Part shown: positions 22,139 through 34,729 of the stretch, piece after piece
Layout: each line of letters starts with the position of its first letter
Position numbering within the stretch: the stretch's first letter is position 1
Source: Poronia punctata
Lineage: Eukaryota; Ascomycota; Sordariomycetes; Xylariales; Xylariaceae
Direction: 5' to 3'
Length of the DNA stretch: 64,000 nucleotides
Assembly (NCBI GenBank): GCA_022579005.1
Contig: MU401455.1
Location: 186,001 to 250,000, forward strand
Notes under the pieces: model-generated
Told to the model about the DNA's origin: nothing
What the model saw: only the letters and a program-made list of their open reading frames with translations
Databases searched by the model: none
Translations under genes and position numbers: made by a program

Positions 22139-24276
22139 CAGATATGCAAAGCGATGAGGGACGATAATAGAATTGCTTTAAGCAGTTTCGGGTATCGAAG
22201 ACGACATAATTACTAATACTAAGACTACTGCATTAATTTCCAATACCTCACCTGGTCGAGCAATGAAGGCTTTGACATAGTCAGCCAGCCTTTCATATTC
22301 ATCGCCACCTTGGTTTAAAATACATCCCAAAAAGAGCCAGAAAGGCAAAAACATTGACCTATCAGAAAAATGATAATTCCCAAAGTCAAGCTTTAATGAA
22401 CAGGCAAGAACTCGCTCACCCTACTTTATCTAATTGTTTGCCCCTTTTTCTTTTCCTTCTCCCCCACCTTCCTCGTGTGCTGCGTGTCATCTGCCATTGA
22501 CAAATCATATCCATCCAACACAACACAACACACCACACCACACCACAATCACTCGAGCCATCAAATCGTGCCATTAAAATGCAGCCATCCGTCCGTCGAT
22601 TTCGATTTCGATTGAGACAGATTTACTCTACTCGTACATTGCATGAGATCGACAAAAAATATGTGTGCAACACAACCAAGAAACCCGGGTAAGGTATCTT
22701 TCTTTCCTTTTTATTTCTTACTCTCATTCCTTGCCACATACAACATACCGAAGACAACACAAACACATAATAATACCTGTTATCACTCTAATTATTAAAG
22801 CAAGCCACAAGTTTGCACGGTGTGTGACTCAACCCATTTTTCTTCTTCTTCTTCTTCTTCTTCTTCTTCTTCTTCTTCTTCTTCTTCTTCTTCTTCTTTT
22901 GGCTTCTCCTAATCTGGTCGATTTCCATAAATAAATAAATGAATAAATGATCGACGCAAAGTTTTGAAGTTGGGTTTTTGGTTTACGACATCGGAACCGC
23001 CAAAAAGAAAAGAAAAGAATAAGAAGAACCGGTAAAGATCATTTACTTGTATGATGATGGTCGATGCCTGATATTCGCCACTTACCTTAATGCCCTCCCC
23101 GGGAGGGAAAAAACATTCATTTCATTTCATTGCGCCCCTCTGGTTCAAATTTGTTCTGCCCACCTGTATAAGGCTGTCTGTTGTCTGTACGTTATAAAGC
23201 CGCCACCTACCTTACTTATCTAACCTATGGTACCTAGTTGAAAATCATTTTTATTATTGTTGAACGAACAACAAGGACATTTTTCATTTGGTTTATATAT
23301 ATACCGTATGTATGTATACACGTGGTAACATATAACATCATCATACCCAAACCCCCCAAAAATTGTCGTCGTACTAACTGATGTAGGTATATATATATTA
23401 AAACATAAAAACCAGAACAAACAAACAACAAGACAAGACGAGGCGAGGTGGAAGGTTTTCCTATCCTATCCTATCCTATCCTATCGCTATTCGGCCGAGA
23501 AGATATTTTACTCGGGTTGGTGAGAGAGAGAGACGTAGGCAAAAGGACAGGTCTTACGCTACTGTATAACCATTATTGTGGAAAGAACGCAACAAGCAAG
23601 AAAGCAAGCAAGCAAGCAAAAGTGGCAAACAAGAAGATTATAACAGAAGTAAGTAAGTAGGTATGTACCGGTAAGAGTATGAGATAAGGTACTCTGGGTC
23701 ACAGCATATATGGTAGGTAACTTGGAATAGGTAGGTACGAGTAGTCTTACAAGTGATGAGTGATCGACTGTTTACTCGGCACTTCCCGATGATTGTCCCT
23801 TTCCCCCTTATGTGATATGTCCTACCGTGTTTGCATCTAAATGTTTCCATCCATGACGCGCCGAGAAAAAGCCGTGGATAAGAGGTAGCACACATAGTAC
23901 TTGTACAAGGCGACTGCTTTAATGCCTTGGTCGGCACATTAATCCTAGCAGGTAGGCAGCCAGGACGGGGAGGAAATAGGGTAACGATGAAAGCGTAAAA
24001 ATGATTTTTGATTCCCTTTTCCAAACCTCCCAAGCCCTTGTATGATGTTACTACATACTCGACACATGTCTCTCTCCACCAATACACAAAATCACACGTC
24101 CCGTCCAACAGGTGTATACATGTTAAATGGTCCGTCATACACGCTTTGGTATCTCTCTATATGCCCAGAAAATTCAAAACAAAAAAAATAGCGCCGTAGA
24201 AAGAGTAAACAAAAGAAATAAAGTAGTCGTGTATTCGTAGGTACTGCATAGTATGTAGTATGTCCCGGGTAACTGA
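22139..24276. other. Intergenic with a long TTC microsatellite
   Basis: The stretch separates the CHORD-like gene from the minus-strand DUF8035-like gene (its 3' side). It holds a perfect TTC run of about 19 units (22840-22897), a CTATC run (23461-23485), AAGC repeats near 23590-23620 and TACTCGTA at 22629 and 23736. A pyrimidine-rich, CACAC-rich stretch (22440-22560) looks like a fungal promoter or leader but leads only to a very short frame. Confidence 0.5.
22579..22692 (+). CDS. Possible short peptide, 37 aa (doubtful)
   Basis: An ATG follows a leader-like CT- and CA-rich stretch. The 37-residue frame begins MQPSVRRFRFRLRQIYSTR, an arginine-rich, acid-free start of the kind seen in mitochondrial presequences. 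It ends where a good donor (gtaagg) overlaps the stop codon, so it may be the first exon of a spliced gene. I could not find a convincing downstream exon in the next 300 bases. Confidence 0.2.
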   Translation: MQPSVRRFRFRLRQIYSTRTLHEIDKKYVCNTTKKPG

Positions 24277-27077
24277 TTACCGGCGCTCCTCCGATCCAGT
24301 GGATTCGTAGTAGCGATGGGCGTGATGCTGGTGGCCGCTGGGCTGATACTCAATGGTCTTGGGCCGACTTTCCGTCTCGTCGTCATACCGTCGTCGACGG
24401 GATCTGTCGTCAACCGGACGTCCTCTTCGGTGTTCGTCTTCTTCCGTCTCTTGACGATGCCGGTGTCGTCGTTGCCGTTCCTCATCCGATCGAGTCTGCT
24501 CTGCGTCAGAGTGACGGTCACTCTTAGGCTGCCTCTCAAATTCCTTTCTTCTCTCTTCTATAGTAGAATATCAGCATAATGGCTCGGCAGCGTATGCGTT
24601 CAAGTATCATTGAGTTACATACCCCTTATCTTCGCAGTCGCGACTGCATACTCTTGGATTTCATCCTTGTTCAGGACTCGAAGGACGATGACGAAATCGT
24701 CGCGGACCTCAAACCGCTCTTTGCCGAGGGTGAGAGCTTCGGGGTTCACCTTCTTTCTGCTGATCTTGGTCCATCGTGCTCCAGGTGGGACGTCTTTCTT
24801 ACTCTGATCATCCTTGTGTGGTGCCACACCTTCGCGAATGGGATTGTCATCTTCCGGGAACTTGACCTTGGGTGGCTTTAGTATACCCTTGATCGGCTTC
24901 TGTTCCGATTTGTCTCTCGGCGGAGATACAACTCGGACCTGTTTCTCTTCTTGTGCAGGTACAAGCTCGCGCCCACGAGAGTCGTCGACAGACTGGTCCC
25001 TTTTAGTAGGGCTAGCGGCCCCTGAAGGAGCCGACCCATTCGACTTTTCGCCCGTCTCAACAGACTTGTTCTGGTTATCAAGTTCAGCCTTAAGTTCCAT
25101 CAAGCCCTTGGTGTCTGTAGGATCGAAGGCCGAGGAAAGTCGATGGCGTCTCCGCCCGTGGTTGGATGCAACCTCAGATGGGCCATCCTTTGCGTCCGTG
25201 TTCCCTCGCTTAGCGTCGTCGTCTTGTCTCTGCCGGTTACGTTGGTCTCTCTCGCTGTCCCGTTCACTCTCGTAATCCCGCTCAAGGTCGCGGCGACGTT
25301 CGCCTTCCCGGTCTCTCCTACTCTCGTAGTCACGGTCTTTGGACCCCGAAACAGACTCTCCACGCTCCCGTCGCGGTTCCCGTAGTTCGTCGGCTCTGGT
25401 GTGGCTGTCCCTCGGGGAAGGCTCCCGTCCGACCACGTCTCGCTCCCTGGATTTTCCGTTCTCGGTAGGGTGAGAGTCGTATTCTCTGTCTTCGTCGGAT
25501 ACTCGCCGCCTTGGGGACACGTTCTTGTCGTTGCTGTTCTTAATGATGGGTGCAAGCCCTACGGCCGCAGCGGCCCCCTTGAGGCCAGATGAAACCTTCT
25601 CGCGTGTTCGGCTGACACTCTCACGACGGCTCGACCCTTTCCGCTCCCGGCTGTCATCAGTGCGAGAACGATAATCTTCAGCAGTGTCTCGTTCGTGGGA
25701 TCGAATACGGTCCAGTGTTTCATCCGAGGCACGTTTCGGTTCGCGATCGGCAGCGTCATGCCGTGGACGACGCTCATCAAAGTTTTGCGCACTTGCCGAG
25801 CGGCCAGAGGGCGGGTCGGCAGTATCGGTGCGAATGCCAAATCCCCGAACCGTGACATTATCGTCACGGTAACCGTCTTCCCGCTCACGGCGGTCCCTGT
25901 GCGACCGCTCGTCGTCGCGACTGCGGTAAGCCTCGTCGCTGTGCGACGAACGAGTGGCTTCATCTTGATAAACCACGGGAGGACGCGACCGGGTGGTTCG
26001 ATGCTCTATCGGCGGGCTTCTCGGTCCCTCAAGCAACGCGGGAACCGGACGCCGTGTAGTCTCGAGTGGTGGTGGAGGTGGGACAGCCGGCGGAGCCGGC
26101 ATAGTGACCGAAGGGCGGTCATAGGCACCTGTTGCTGCCACTCGGTTGAACCTTTCAATCCCAGCGGAAGTTGGGGGCTTTGCGCGGGAACGAGGGTCGA
26201 AGCGGGGAGTGTCGCTGCTGACGACGTTGACGTGTGGCCTATGGTAAGAACGGTCCAAGCTGCTCCGCCGCTCTCGCCGGCTAGGGTCGATATCCAGGTC
26301 ATATCTGGCCAAGTCACCGGGACCTGTATATCCCCACGATTCGGTGTCGTCATATTGATCCAACACAGCCGAACTATTTGCGTACACAGGAGTCGCGTGG
26401 TGCGCGGGAGTAGCACTATGTGCGGGATGAGCGGCAGTGGTGTACAAGGTGGTATGCTGTCTCGGATTGCGGAAATTGTCGGTGCTGGTCCTTGCTGGAG
26501 CCCAGAAGCGGTCTTCACTGTTGCTGCCCCCGACTCGTTCTCGCAATCGATGAAATTCGTCGTTCAGTGGCGCTCCCCCGGGGCTAGCATAAGTATAGCT
26601 ATAGCGATGCTGGCTGCGCGAGCGAATCGAGGAGGCCGGCTGGATAGAGTAGTACGATGAAGAGTCGTCGCTAGGTCGGAACGACTCGCGGGAGGGGCTT
26701 CTATCCCGAACGCTTCCAGCAGCATGGTTCGTAGTGGTCACATGAGGCCGAGGGGGGTGGTTAGTGGTCACAATTATAGGCTTCACAGCGGGAGAGTCGA
26801 CCGTCGTAGATCTATGTCGGTTTGTTCTGCTCAGACTCCTAGACAAGGGGTCTTTGACATTGTAGGTGGTGGTGACGGTGGCTGGTGTACTCGAGCCGGA
26901 ATTAGAGGTTTTGGGATCATGCCGCCTCGGCGCAGAGGGATCGTATCGGGAAGTTGGGACGCCATGGATTTCTCCCGTATAGGCTAGATTGTATCCGATG
27001 TTCACCGGCATCGATGCCCTCGCAGGGTTGAAAGTAGGGGAGCGCCGACCCTGGTGACGAGAACGCGGGTCGGCCAT
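24277..27077 (-). CDS. Large charged disordered protein with C-terminal DUF8035-like domain
   Basis: Exons 27077-24623 and 24557-24277 (intron 24558-24622) give 911 aa. The first 770 residues are low-complexity, rich in Arg, Ser, Asp, Glu and His, with many RDRE- and SRRES-like stretches, and are almost certainly disordered. The conserved part is near residues 770-835: VPPGARWTKISRKKVNPEAL, then ERFEVRDDFVIVLRVLNKDE. It continues across the intron into EERRKEFERQ and an Arg/Glu/His-rich tail. This block resembles fungal DUF8035 proteins (named from memory, moderate confidence). Function is unknown; the arginine-rich make-up would suit RNA- or condensate-related roles, but that is speculation. 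Joining the short second exon keeps the frame and extends the conserved segment. Large antisense frames here are by-products of its codon bias. Confidence 0.85.
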
Positions 27078-30000
27078 CGTGAAAATGGGCTTTGGACTAG
27101 GCCAGATGGTCCAGTCCAGGCACGATCAGAGTAGAGTAGCGTGGAGATTCAGGCAAACCCAAAGCCCCAAAAGCTGAGAGAGCCCAGGATATCAAGATGG
27201 CACAAAAAAGGTAAAAATGAAAATCTCAAAGGATGAAAACAATATAAGGCTGATGGTCTAAAATGTCCGATTCTATGCAATGCAGCAATTCGTCAGTTTT
27301 CGTTGGTAGGATGCTAGCAGCGACAATCGAAAGGACAAGAATAGCGCTTCAGGATTCATGGAACTTTTGGGATTCCTGGCTGACGGAAGAGCGGTTACTA
27401 AGAGGTGGGATATTACAGAATAAATGGAGTCGGATGGAGCTGAATGGAGGGGGATGGATGGATGGGATGGACGGATGGCTGATGGATGAAGCAGGCAGGT
27501 GGGGTGGGGTGGTAGCCCGTTTTTAATATTTTAGCTTGCTCGCTGCTTGATTGAGGTTTATCTTATGCAACCAACCCGCTTTCTCGAATTAATTACTGTA
27601 GAGCTTGGAATTTCCGGCTGGGGGCCCGAGGAAGAATTTGTAGAAACGAGAGAGGAACGAGAGACGGGAAGAGGAAATGCAAAGGAAGAAATAAAAAAAA
27701 TTCAAAATCCACAACAAACCAAAATAAAACGCTCCATGCCTAGGTACCTACCTAGGTACACCAAATTATATTCCTTCCTTCCCTGTCCTTTTGCTTTTGC
27801 TTTTGCCCTTGTTATTGTATATTTTAATCGTGTCGGTGCGACCAAGGACCGTGATGGGAATTTTACAAATTGTGGTCGTGTCGTGTTGGCGTCCTCTCAC
27901 ACGTTTATAGGATAAAAGATAAAAGGCTGTGTTCAACAAGAAATAACGTGCCCAATAATGTCTGAGCCAGGAGCAGGAGGGTGCCGTCAGATACCCGCTC
28001 TGGGACCACCTGTGATCAATTCCTTCCGCTACTTTTGGGACACCCCAGTGGATAAACAGAGGGTCACCTAGGTATAGATGGGTATCCTTACAACGGCAAG
28101 ATGGCAAGGCTTCCCAGGCCACATCAAGGGAGGAGACTGGTCTACCAAAATATTGCTTCTTTTTTCGTTTTTTTTCGCCCTGTTAGAGTTGGTAGGTGTG
28201 TTTTTCTGTGGAACAATAAAACCAGAGAAAATCTGGATTATGATCCTAGACGCCTTGCTGCGGGGTATTCTGAGTTTTGTTGTCTACGAGTACTGTATAC
28301 GCAGCAAGAGAGCACGACATTTGGAAATAGGTGATATGGTGTAGTTCTGAGGGGGGATAGGTAGCTCAAATACCTACCTGCAACCTACCATACTTACTCC
28401 TATCTAACGTTAGACAAATGTATTATAAGCGACCTATCTACAGAACCGAAAAACATTTTTTTCGTGTGTGGTTTTTGTGCGGGAGTGTGGGTATGTGGGT
28501 GTGCGGGTGTATGCGTACGCATGGGCACATATGGGCAGATGGGCGTCTATGGTCGTATGGGTTGTGGGTGTGTGTGTGCGTGCGGTCCGCGTGGTGCTGC
28601 TGGGTTCCCAAGATGCCAAGATCTTTTAAATGGTTGGGCTGCAGGCAAGGAGCCGAAGCCGTTTGGACGCTGCCCAGCCAAGAGAAATGTGCACGAGCGC
28701 AATGGATCCAATAACAAAAAGGGGGGTGAGCAAGTCCTATCCCTCTTTTTTTTTTCCCCTTGCAACTGTAATGTATCAGATGCTTAAGGCATTGTTGTAT
28801 ACTGCTGTTCAAGTGTTGTCAAAGTTGAGGCTACTCGTAATTAAGTAGGTACCTAAGGTACTCTTGGTGTTGTTGAAGATTAGAAGCATCTGATTTCAAG
28901 ATATAAGACAAATATACAGGTTATTTACAGGCGTGTGTAGTGTAAAGTAATCAGCGTCCTTGCTGTGCGTCACAAGAGACCGACAGACTGGCAGCCTATC
29001 CCTCCGCTATTCCGTATCCAAAGCACGCCAAGGTAGGTAATCTGACCGGTCTAATTCCACTAAAGATCGACAATGGTAAAATGTCGCTGATCTTCAGCTA
29101 ACCTTGTTTGAACCTTTGAGGACGGCCTTGGCAGGGAGTAAGGACAGGTTGCGACTTCCCATTACTGTCATTCCAGCCCGACAGACAGACCGTACGTAGA
29201 CCAGATAGAGTAGTAACGCCTAGGAGGAATAATGCCCAACGACAATCTTTAATTGTCAGGTGAGCAGGGCAAGTGGCCCGCACCCACAGTAAAGGTAAAA
29301 GAGGCAACAAGTATTTTATTTCCCGACCGTTATTGTAGAGGTCCGATGTCCGATGAGGATGTTTCATAAATAATTAGTCCGTGTAGACGTTACTGTTGTA
29401 CCTAATGTTGGCTCATCGGTGTCCGGATACCTGTACGCATAGGTTTTACGATCATAATCATATACCTATTATACAGTAGGTAGAAAGGAGAAGAATAAAC
29501 GGAAGGAAGACAAAGGGGAGAGGGGGAGATCAACATAAAAATAAGAACAATTTGAATCTAGAAGAGGTCCAGTCCATCTTGTCGCAAATCGATTCCAAGC
29601 CGTCCCATGCTGTAATACAATGTAGTCAAACCTACATACGTGTAGGTAGTACCTAGACTAGGTGTTCTAATTTCGGTGTGAAGCATGGTCTGGAAAGGAA
29701 GGGATGACGCAGCTGTCCGTTCCGGTGGGCTGACCCTCTAGAAAGCCGAAAAGAAGCTTTTGCACGGAAAAAGGGTTTGCAAGTTTGCAATCCTCCTCCC
29801 TATTCAAGGTACATAAAGTCTAGACTCTGCACAAAATAATTATAGTTTAGGTGGCATAGAACTTTACGGTATTGACATTCCGGGTAATTATGGTGAGGCT
29901 TTTCTCTCTCTCTTTTGCCCCTTTCACCCCTCTTTCCTTATTCAACCAGCAAGGCCTGTATTCGGCCCTGTGGGTTGGGCGCATCAATAAAGGTACATGG

Positions 30001-31322
30001 TATGCCATTTTCTGCAGCAAGGGATCTTGGTCATGCACTGCAGGGACAGGCGAATGATAAGCGGGTGGGGATGAGAAGAGAGAAGACGATGAAACAACCA
30101 AATAAAATGCAAGGGATGATGAAGAGAGGTATGTCGGAATGGTGTGTGGCTGCAATGTCAGAGTCGATAGACTGGAATGGGATCAGGAAACCGAAGAAAA
30201 AAAAAGGTATTACGAGATCAATACACTCCATCAATTCATTCATTCATACCTTTCCTAGACTGGTACCTAGACTAGGTAGGTAATTACATACTCGTAGATA
30301 CTATGATGAGTTTGGCAGCTTAAACTCACCCTCATTCTATTATTATAATACGACCTCGTCTACCACACCATATGCCTACTTACTCCATTCGTAGGCTAGG
30401 CACGTTGTAACATGCCCCTATTTTCTCACCCGAGGGAGAATGCATGAATGCTAACCTAGCTACTCGTAGCTCTGGGAGCTGAGAGGGGAAGCGCGGTCAA
30501 GGTCAACGACAAGGTCTCGGCCAGTCAACCTTGGAGGGCTTGGTCTTGCTCAAGGTAAGCACCAGCGAGAATAGTCTACGTCGGCGGTCGTTGAAATACA
30601 GCGACGATGACGTCTTTTGTCGGGCGCTCCGTTGACTCTGGCGTCTTGAGAAACCGCTATGATCTAATTATCCAAAATACCGAGCTGGGACTTTTTCCTC
30701 ATTCCAAGCTGTGTGACCCAAGCCGAGTCAAGGTAAGGACCAAGACCCGCCGCCACCACCACTAGACTAGACCACCTAGTCTGGTCTCAAGTCTTACTTG
30801 GACGTGTAAAAGTCCTGTTGACGAGAACAAGGGTCTTTTGAATGTTACGAGTTATGAATATCAAACTCTTTTGTTCTTTGGCCCTAAGACGGGAGGACTA
30901 ACATATCGAGTAAGAGGGGACAGGGATAGTTTCAGATATTTTTATGATACCTACGATAGGTAAATTACCTACTTTGGACAGCTTATGCAGAGGAGCGAGC
31001 GCTGAAAATATGGGAATATTTTATTTAAATAAATACGCATGGACAAAAAGAGAAGACAGCTTACTATGTCTCTTGCCCCTTTTGGGAAGTCGCCGTCATT
31101 GGTGATAAGAAGCCAGGGGGAGAATGCCAACGCCAATCGTGGTCCGAATCTGTAGCGATACACCCTGCCGGAAAAGTAAAATAGACCCCCCAAAAAAACA
31201 TTTCAATTAACGACTCCTATTAGACGAGTAAAAGATACGAGTCTGTGCCTGGCACTGGTTAAAAGTAATAGGGCAGTGAAAGGCGATCATATGCAAAGTG
31301 TGAAGATCCCCGTCCTTTCGCC

Positions 31323-31350
31323 GACGGTGACGGTGACGGTGACGGTGACG
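31323..31350 (+). repeat. GACGGT hexamer repeat
   Basis: Four to five tandem GACGGT units lie in spacer; no gene is attached. Confidence 0.85.
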
Positions 31351-32916
31351 GAAACAATGCCTTCTTTTCCCCCCCACCTTTGTACTTCCCTCGCTCGACC
31401 TTGCTGGCGCTCGTAGACACCAGTCAAAGAAAGGCAGATGTCGGTCCTCAGCCTGCTTCTTGGTCTTGGATGCATGCAAGCCCTCGCCAGGTACAGAAGA
31501 CGTGAGAGGCTGAAACATTCAAGGTCAAAAAATCCCAGACCCAGCATATGTTACACATATATGGAGCTCCGCTCTCAGCTAACCTAAATCTCAGCTAACC
31601 CGCGGACAAACAAACAATAGCCAAGGCATATTTTCTTTGGTAAACAGATGCGTGGTTATTGATTGGCACGAAAACAATTCATAGGGTCGTGATTGGCGAT
31701 AGTTGTCTCCTCCATACCCAAATAAAAAGACTTCTGGAACGACCCGCCATAAGCCTTACATTACATACACGACGTAGCAGCAACAACAACAACAATAACA
31801 ATCCCCCTTTTCTACCGGGCGTAGGATGTAGGAGGATGGGAAATGAGCTGTTGGCAGGATGCGACAAAACTGCGACGCTGTACGAGGAGGTTGAAAATAA
31901 ACCCGAGTACTGGGACTCGATTTTCATCGGCGCTTAAAGTTTATCGGGCGCCAGTGATTAATAATGCTACGCCTACATGTAAGAAATAACAATGAAATTG
32001 TCTGACAAGAATCAATCCATACAGACGCCCCCCCTGCCTCTAGGTAAGCAGGAGTGAAACCCAAGGTTGGCTGGCTAGCTTTACATGTAGGTACTGGAGA
32101 TTAGATAAAGCACCTTTTGTAGGTACGTGTAGGTATATAGAAAGGAAGAATAAGCTTCTTTTTATTTTATTTCAAGCATCTCAAGCATCATCTAACCTAA
32201 CCTAGAACAATCGCCTCTCGCCTATCGCAGGCCATGCATCCATCTCGTGGACGACGGAGAAGATTAAACCGACTAGAATCTGAGTAACCAACTGCAGCGC
32301 ATACATACATATCGGCTTTAACCTACGAATAGGTTAGCCTTAACTAATACACGTAAATCCACCCATTTGCACATCTTATTTATTGTTATATGTACATGCA
32401 CCCTGCCCATGTGAGTAACTTAGGTTAGGTAGTTATCGTAGGAAAGGGAATCTCGGTGTCTGGCGCTAACGTACATACGTGTAGGTTAAAAGTAGATGGA
32501 TAGACACACGTAGCGCCGACCGACCCGGACACTCGGGTTCAGACCGGGGACCCGTAAAATACTTACTTATACTCGTATCACATTGGCATCAAATCCTACT
32601 TTATCACTCATTCTTTTTGGTCAACAACAGCCTTGTTTTAAATGCTCTTTCTCGGTTATAATTTGTTTTGAAATAACAATTCTACCATATTTTTTTTTGG
32701 TGTTGTGTTTGTTTGTTTGTTTTGTTGGTTCATCCGGGCGCCTATAGTAGGTAAGTAAAGTAAAGTAAATACCGAGCCGCCCGGGTTACATACAACGCTA
32801 CACATCTGGGCTGTTTGCAGGGGAAGGAAGAACAAACCTTTCCCTCGTCAAATCAAGTAACAAAGTTTCTTATTTTTATTCGTGCATGTCTTCGGTCGAG
32901 CTTTGCAAAACTAAGA

Positions 32917-32976
32917 CCTGACTTGACCTGACCTGACTTGACCTGACTTGACCTGACCTGACTTGACTTGACTTGG
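32917..32976 (+). repeat. ACYTG pentamer array
   Basis: Twelve consecutive pentamers alternate between ACCTG and ACTTG in the order C T C C T C T C C T T T at the variable base. The spacing is strict, and only the third base varies. Confidence 0.9.
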
Positions 32977-34729
32977 GCTGTGTGTTTGTTTTCGGTCAGG
33001 TAAAGGAGTTGGATCGCCCGCTACCAGACTCTTATGCATGTGGGATGCATACATACATAGACATGTGCATACAAACTACCTACCTCACCCACCCTTTGCG
33101 TTTGCGTTTGCGCGTGACTTGAACAGGGCTACCTAGCAAGGGCGTATATTATAGATATCAGCCGACTTAAGTTGTCAGCGTGCATTGATGATTATAAACA
33201 CATAAGTTCTAATGATAATGTAAGTAATAATATCATGAGACCTAGGTATATTAGGGGACTAGGTACTTTATCTAGGTTAACTAACATACAGGACTTGATT
33301 AGATGCCTACCTACCTAGATTTGCACTCTAACTCCTGATATCTCATGTTCAAGGCGTAGGTACACACACACACGTACATTCAACGAGATGAGTTTAGTTC
33401 ATTTTCACACGTCACTCAACCAACAATAAATAGTAGGGTTAGGTTAAGTAATTCTAACATGATATAGGAAACAAACTCCCCCCATTCCGTTTGTTTGTTT
33501 GTTCGGTGGACGGATGCGGATGATCATGCGCTTTCCCGACCTCTCGAACATGTTTGCCGGGCGGGCGCAACGGGACGGGTTCTCTGGTGCTCGTTCTCCC
33601 CTATCCTCCCCTTCCGAGTAGAGCGGGTCGGGTAGTTACCTAATAACCTAGGGGCGTAAGATGTAAGACTACCCAGGTAAGCAAACATACGGTGTTGGTT
33701 TGTATAGGGAGGGAGAGAGGAAACTGCTATCATTGGTTTAGTCCGGAAAACGCCCAAGAAGAGTAGATAGCTATATATAGCCGAGTCAAACTCTTGATCC
33801 GGTACCTACGCTAGAATTCCTGACCTGGGTCATGTAAACGGGAAATATATCGGTATTATTGCATGCCTCTTCGTACATGAAGAAGGAAAGGTTCCTTGCA
33901 CTTCCATTGTGGAACAGTGAAATATTTGTTGGACTACTTTCACTGACTGACCTACCATCACAAAGGCGGCTGGAGATGGATAGATAGTTTCCAAACACTT
34001 TTCATTGACATCCGAGTACCCCCTAAAACCTAGATGCCATGTATCGGTAGGTTGATGATATCTCAGACCGGACTATAACTCAGACTTCGGCGCGGCGCGC
34101 CCGGCGAGGATAGCGGGCCCAGGTTCTAAACATTCCGTCGCGTTGTGATCCGGCTCACTCATTGTCCTGTCCCAAATACGCACATAGGTTTAGGTATCTC
34201 CTAGGCTATAAATCGGTCTACCACCGAACGCTAAATAGGTAAGTAAAGTAATCATTATGTTTCGCCATGACTGGCGAAAAAAGCCTTCGACTGGGAAATA
34301 TGTGATCCCGATAGAAATATCTTCTGGATCATCGCGTGTCCAATGTGTTGCGGTGTCCTCCCTAAAGTCGAAATATATTGTCTACTGCATGGTGTAAAAC
34401 ATGTACTTCCAGGGATTCAAGTTAGGTATTAGTCCCCAACATACTCGTATTACACACCGCCGACGTTCTCGATCGGATGCGCGAATTTGTCTAGAGCAGA
34501 ACGTTGCATTTATCCGTGGGATTTCCCGTTTCCCATGCGGGGTACATGGACATGGGCCGGAACGCGATCCCGGTTCGAAGGTGACGATTTGCATTTGGTG
34601 ATCTAGACCTAGATGGACCATAATTAATATAAACAAATAAATAAATAAAAATTAGCTCTGCGGCACGTTTTCACAGTCAAAAGAGTATTCTCTCAACACG
34701 CCATTCCAACCACGAGAGGTTACTTGATC

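Larger units (their letters stand above)
27078..34729. other. Gene-free stretch of 7.7 kb
   Basis: The longest empty interval of the window. The first 300 bases are the promoter and leader of the minus-strand gene. The remainder holds many tandem repeats: TG-rich sequence (28460-28590), GACGGT units (31323-31350) and ACYTG pentamers (32917-32976). It also has TACTCGTA words (28285, 28832, 30289, 30461, 32570, 34442), ACCTAGGT (27750, 28066, 33240) and the 15-mer GTACCTAGACTAGGT twice (29649, 30263). No frame with a recognisable domain, no tRNA and no transposon remnant was found. Confidence 0.55.

Noticed and set aside
25695..26660. 321-codon plus-strand frame within the DUF8035-like gene
   Set aside because: Low-complexity shadow of the arginine-rich minus-strand gene.
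28418..28812. Trp/Gly/Val-rich frames around 28.5 kb
   Set aside because: They result from TG-rich simple sequence on both strands.
31323..32976. Tandem arrays considered as CRISPR-like
   Set aside because: Units are 5-6 bases without spacers in a eukaryotic genome; simple microsatellites.
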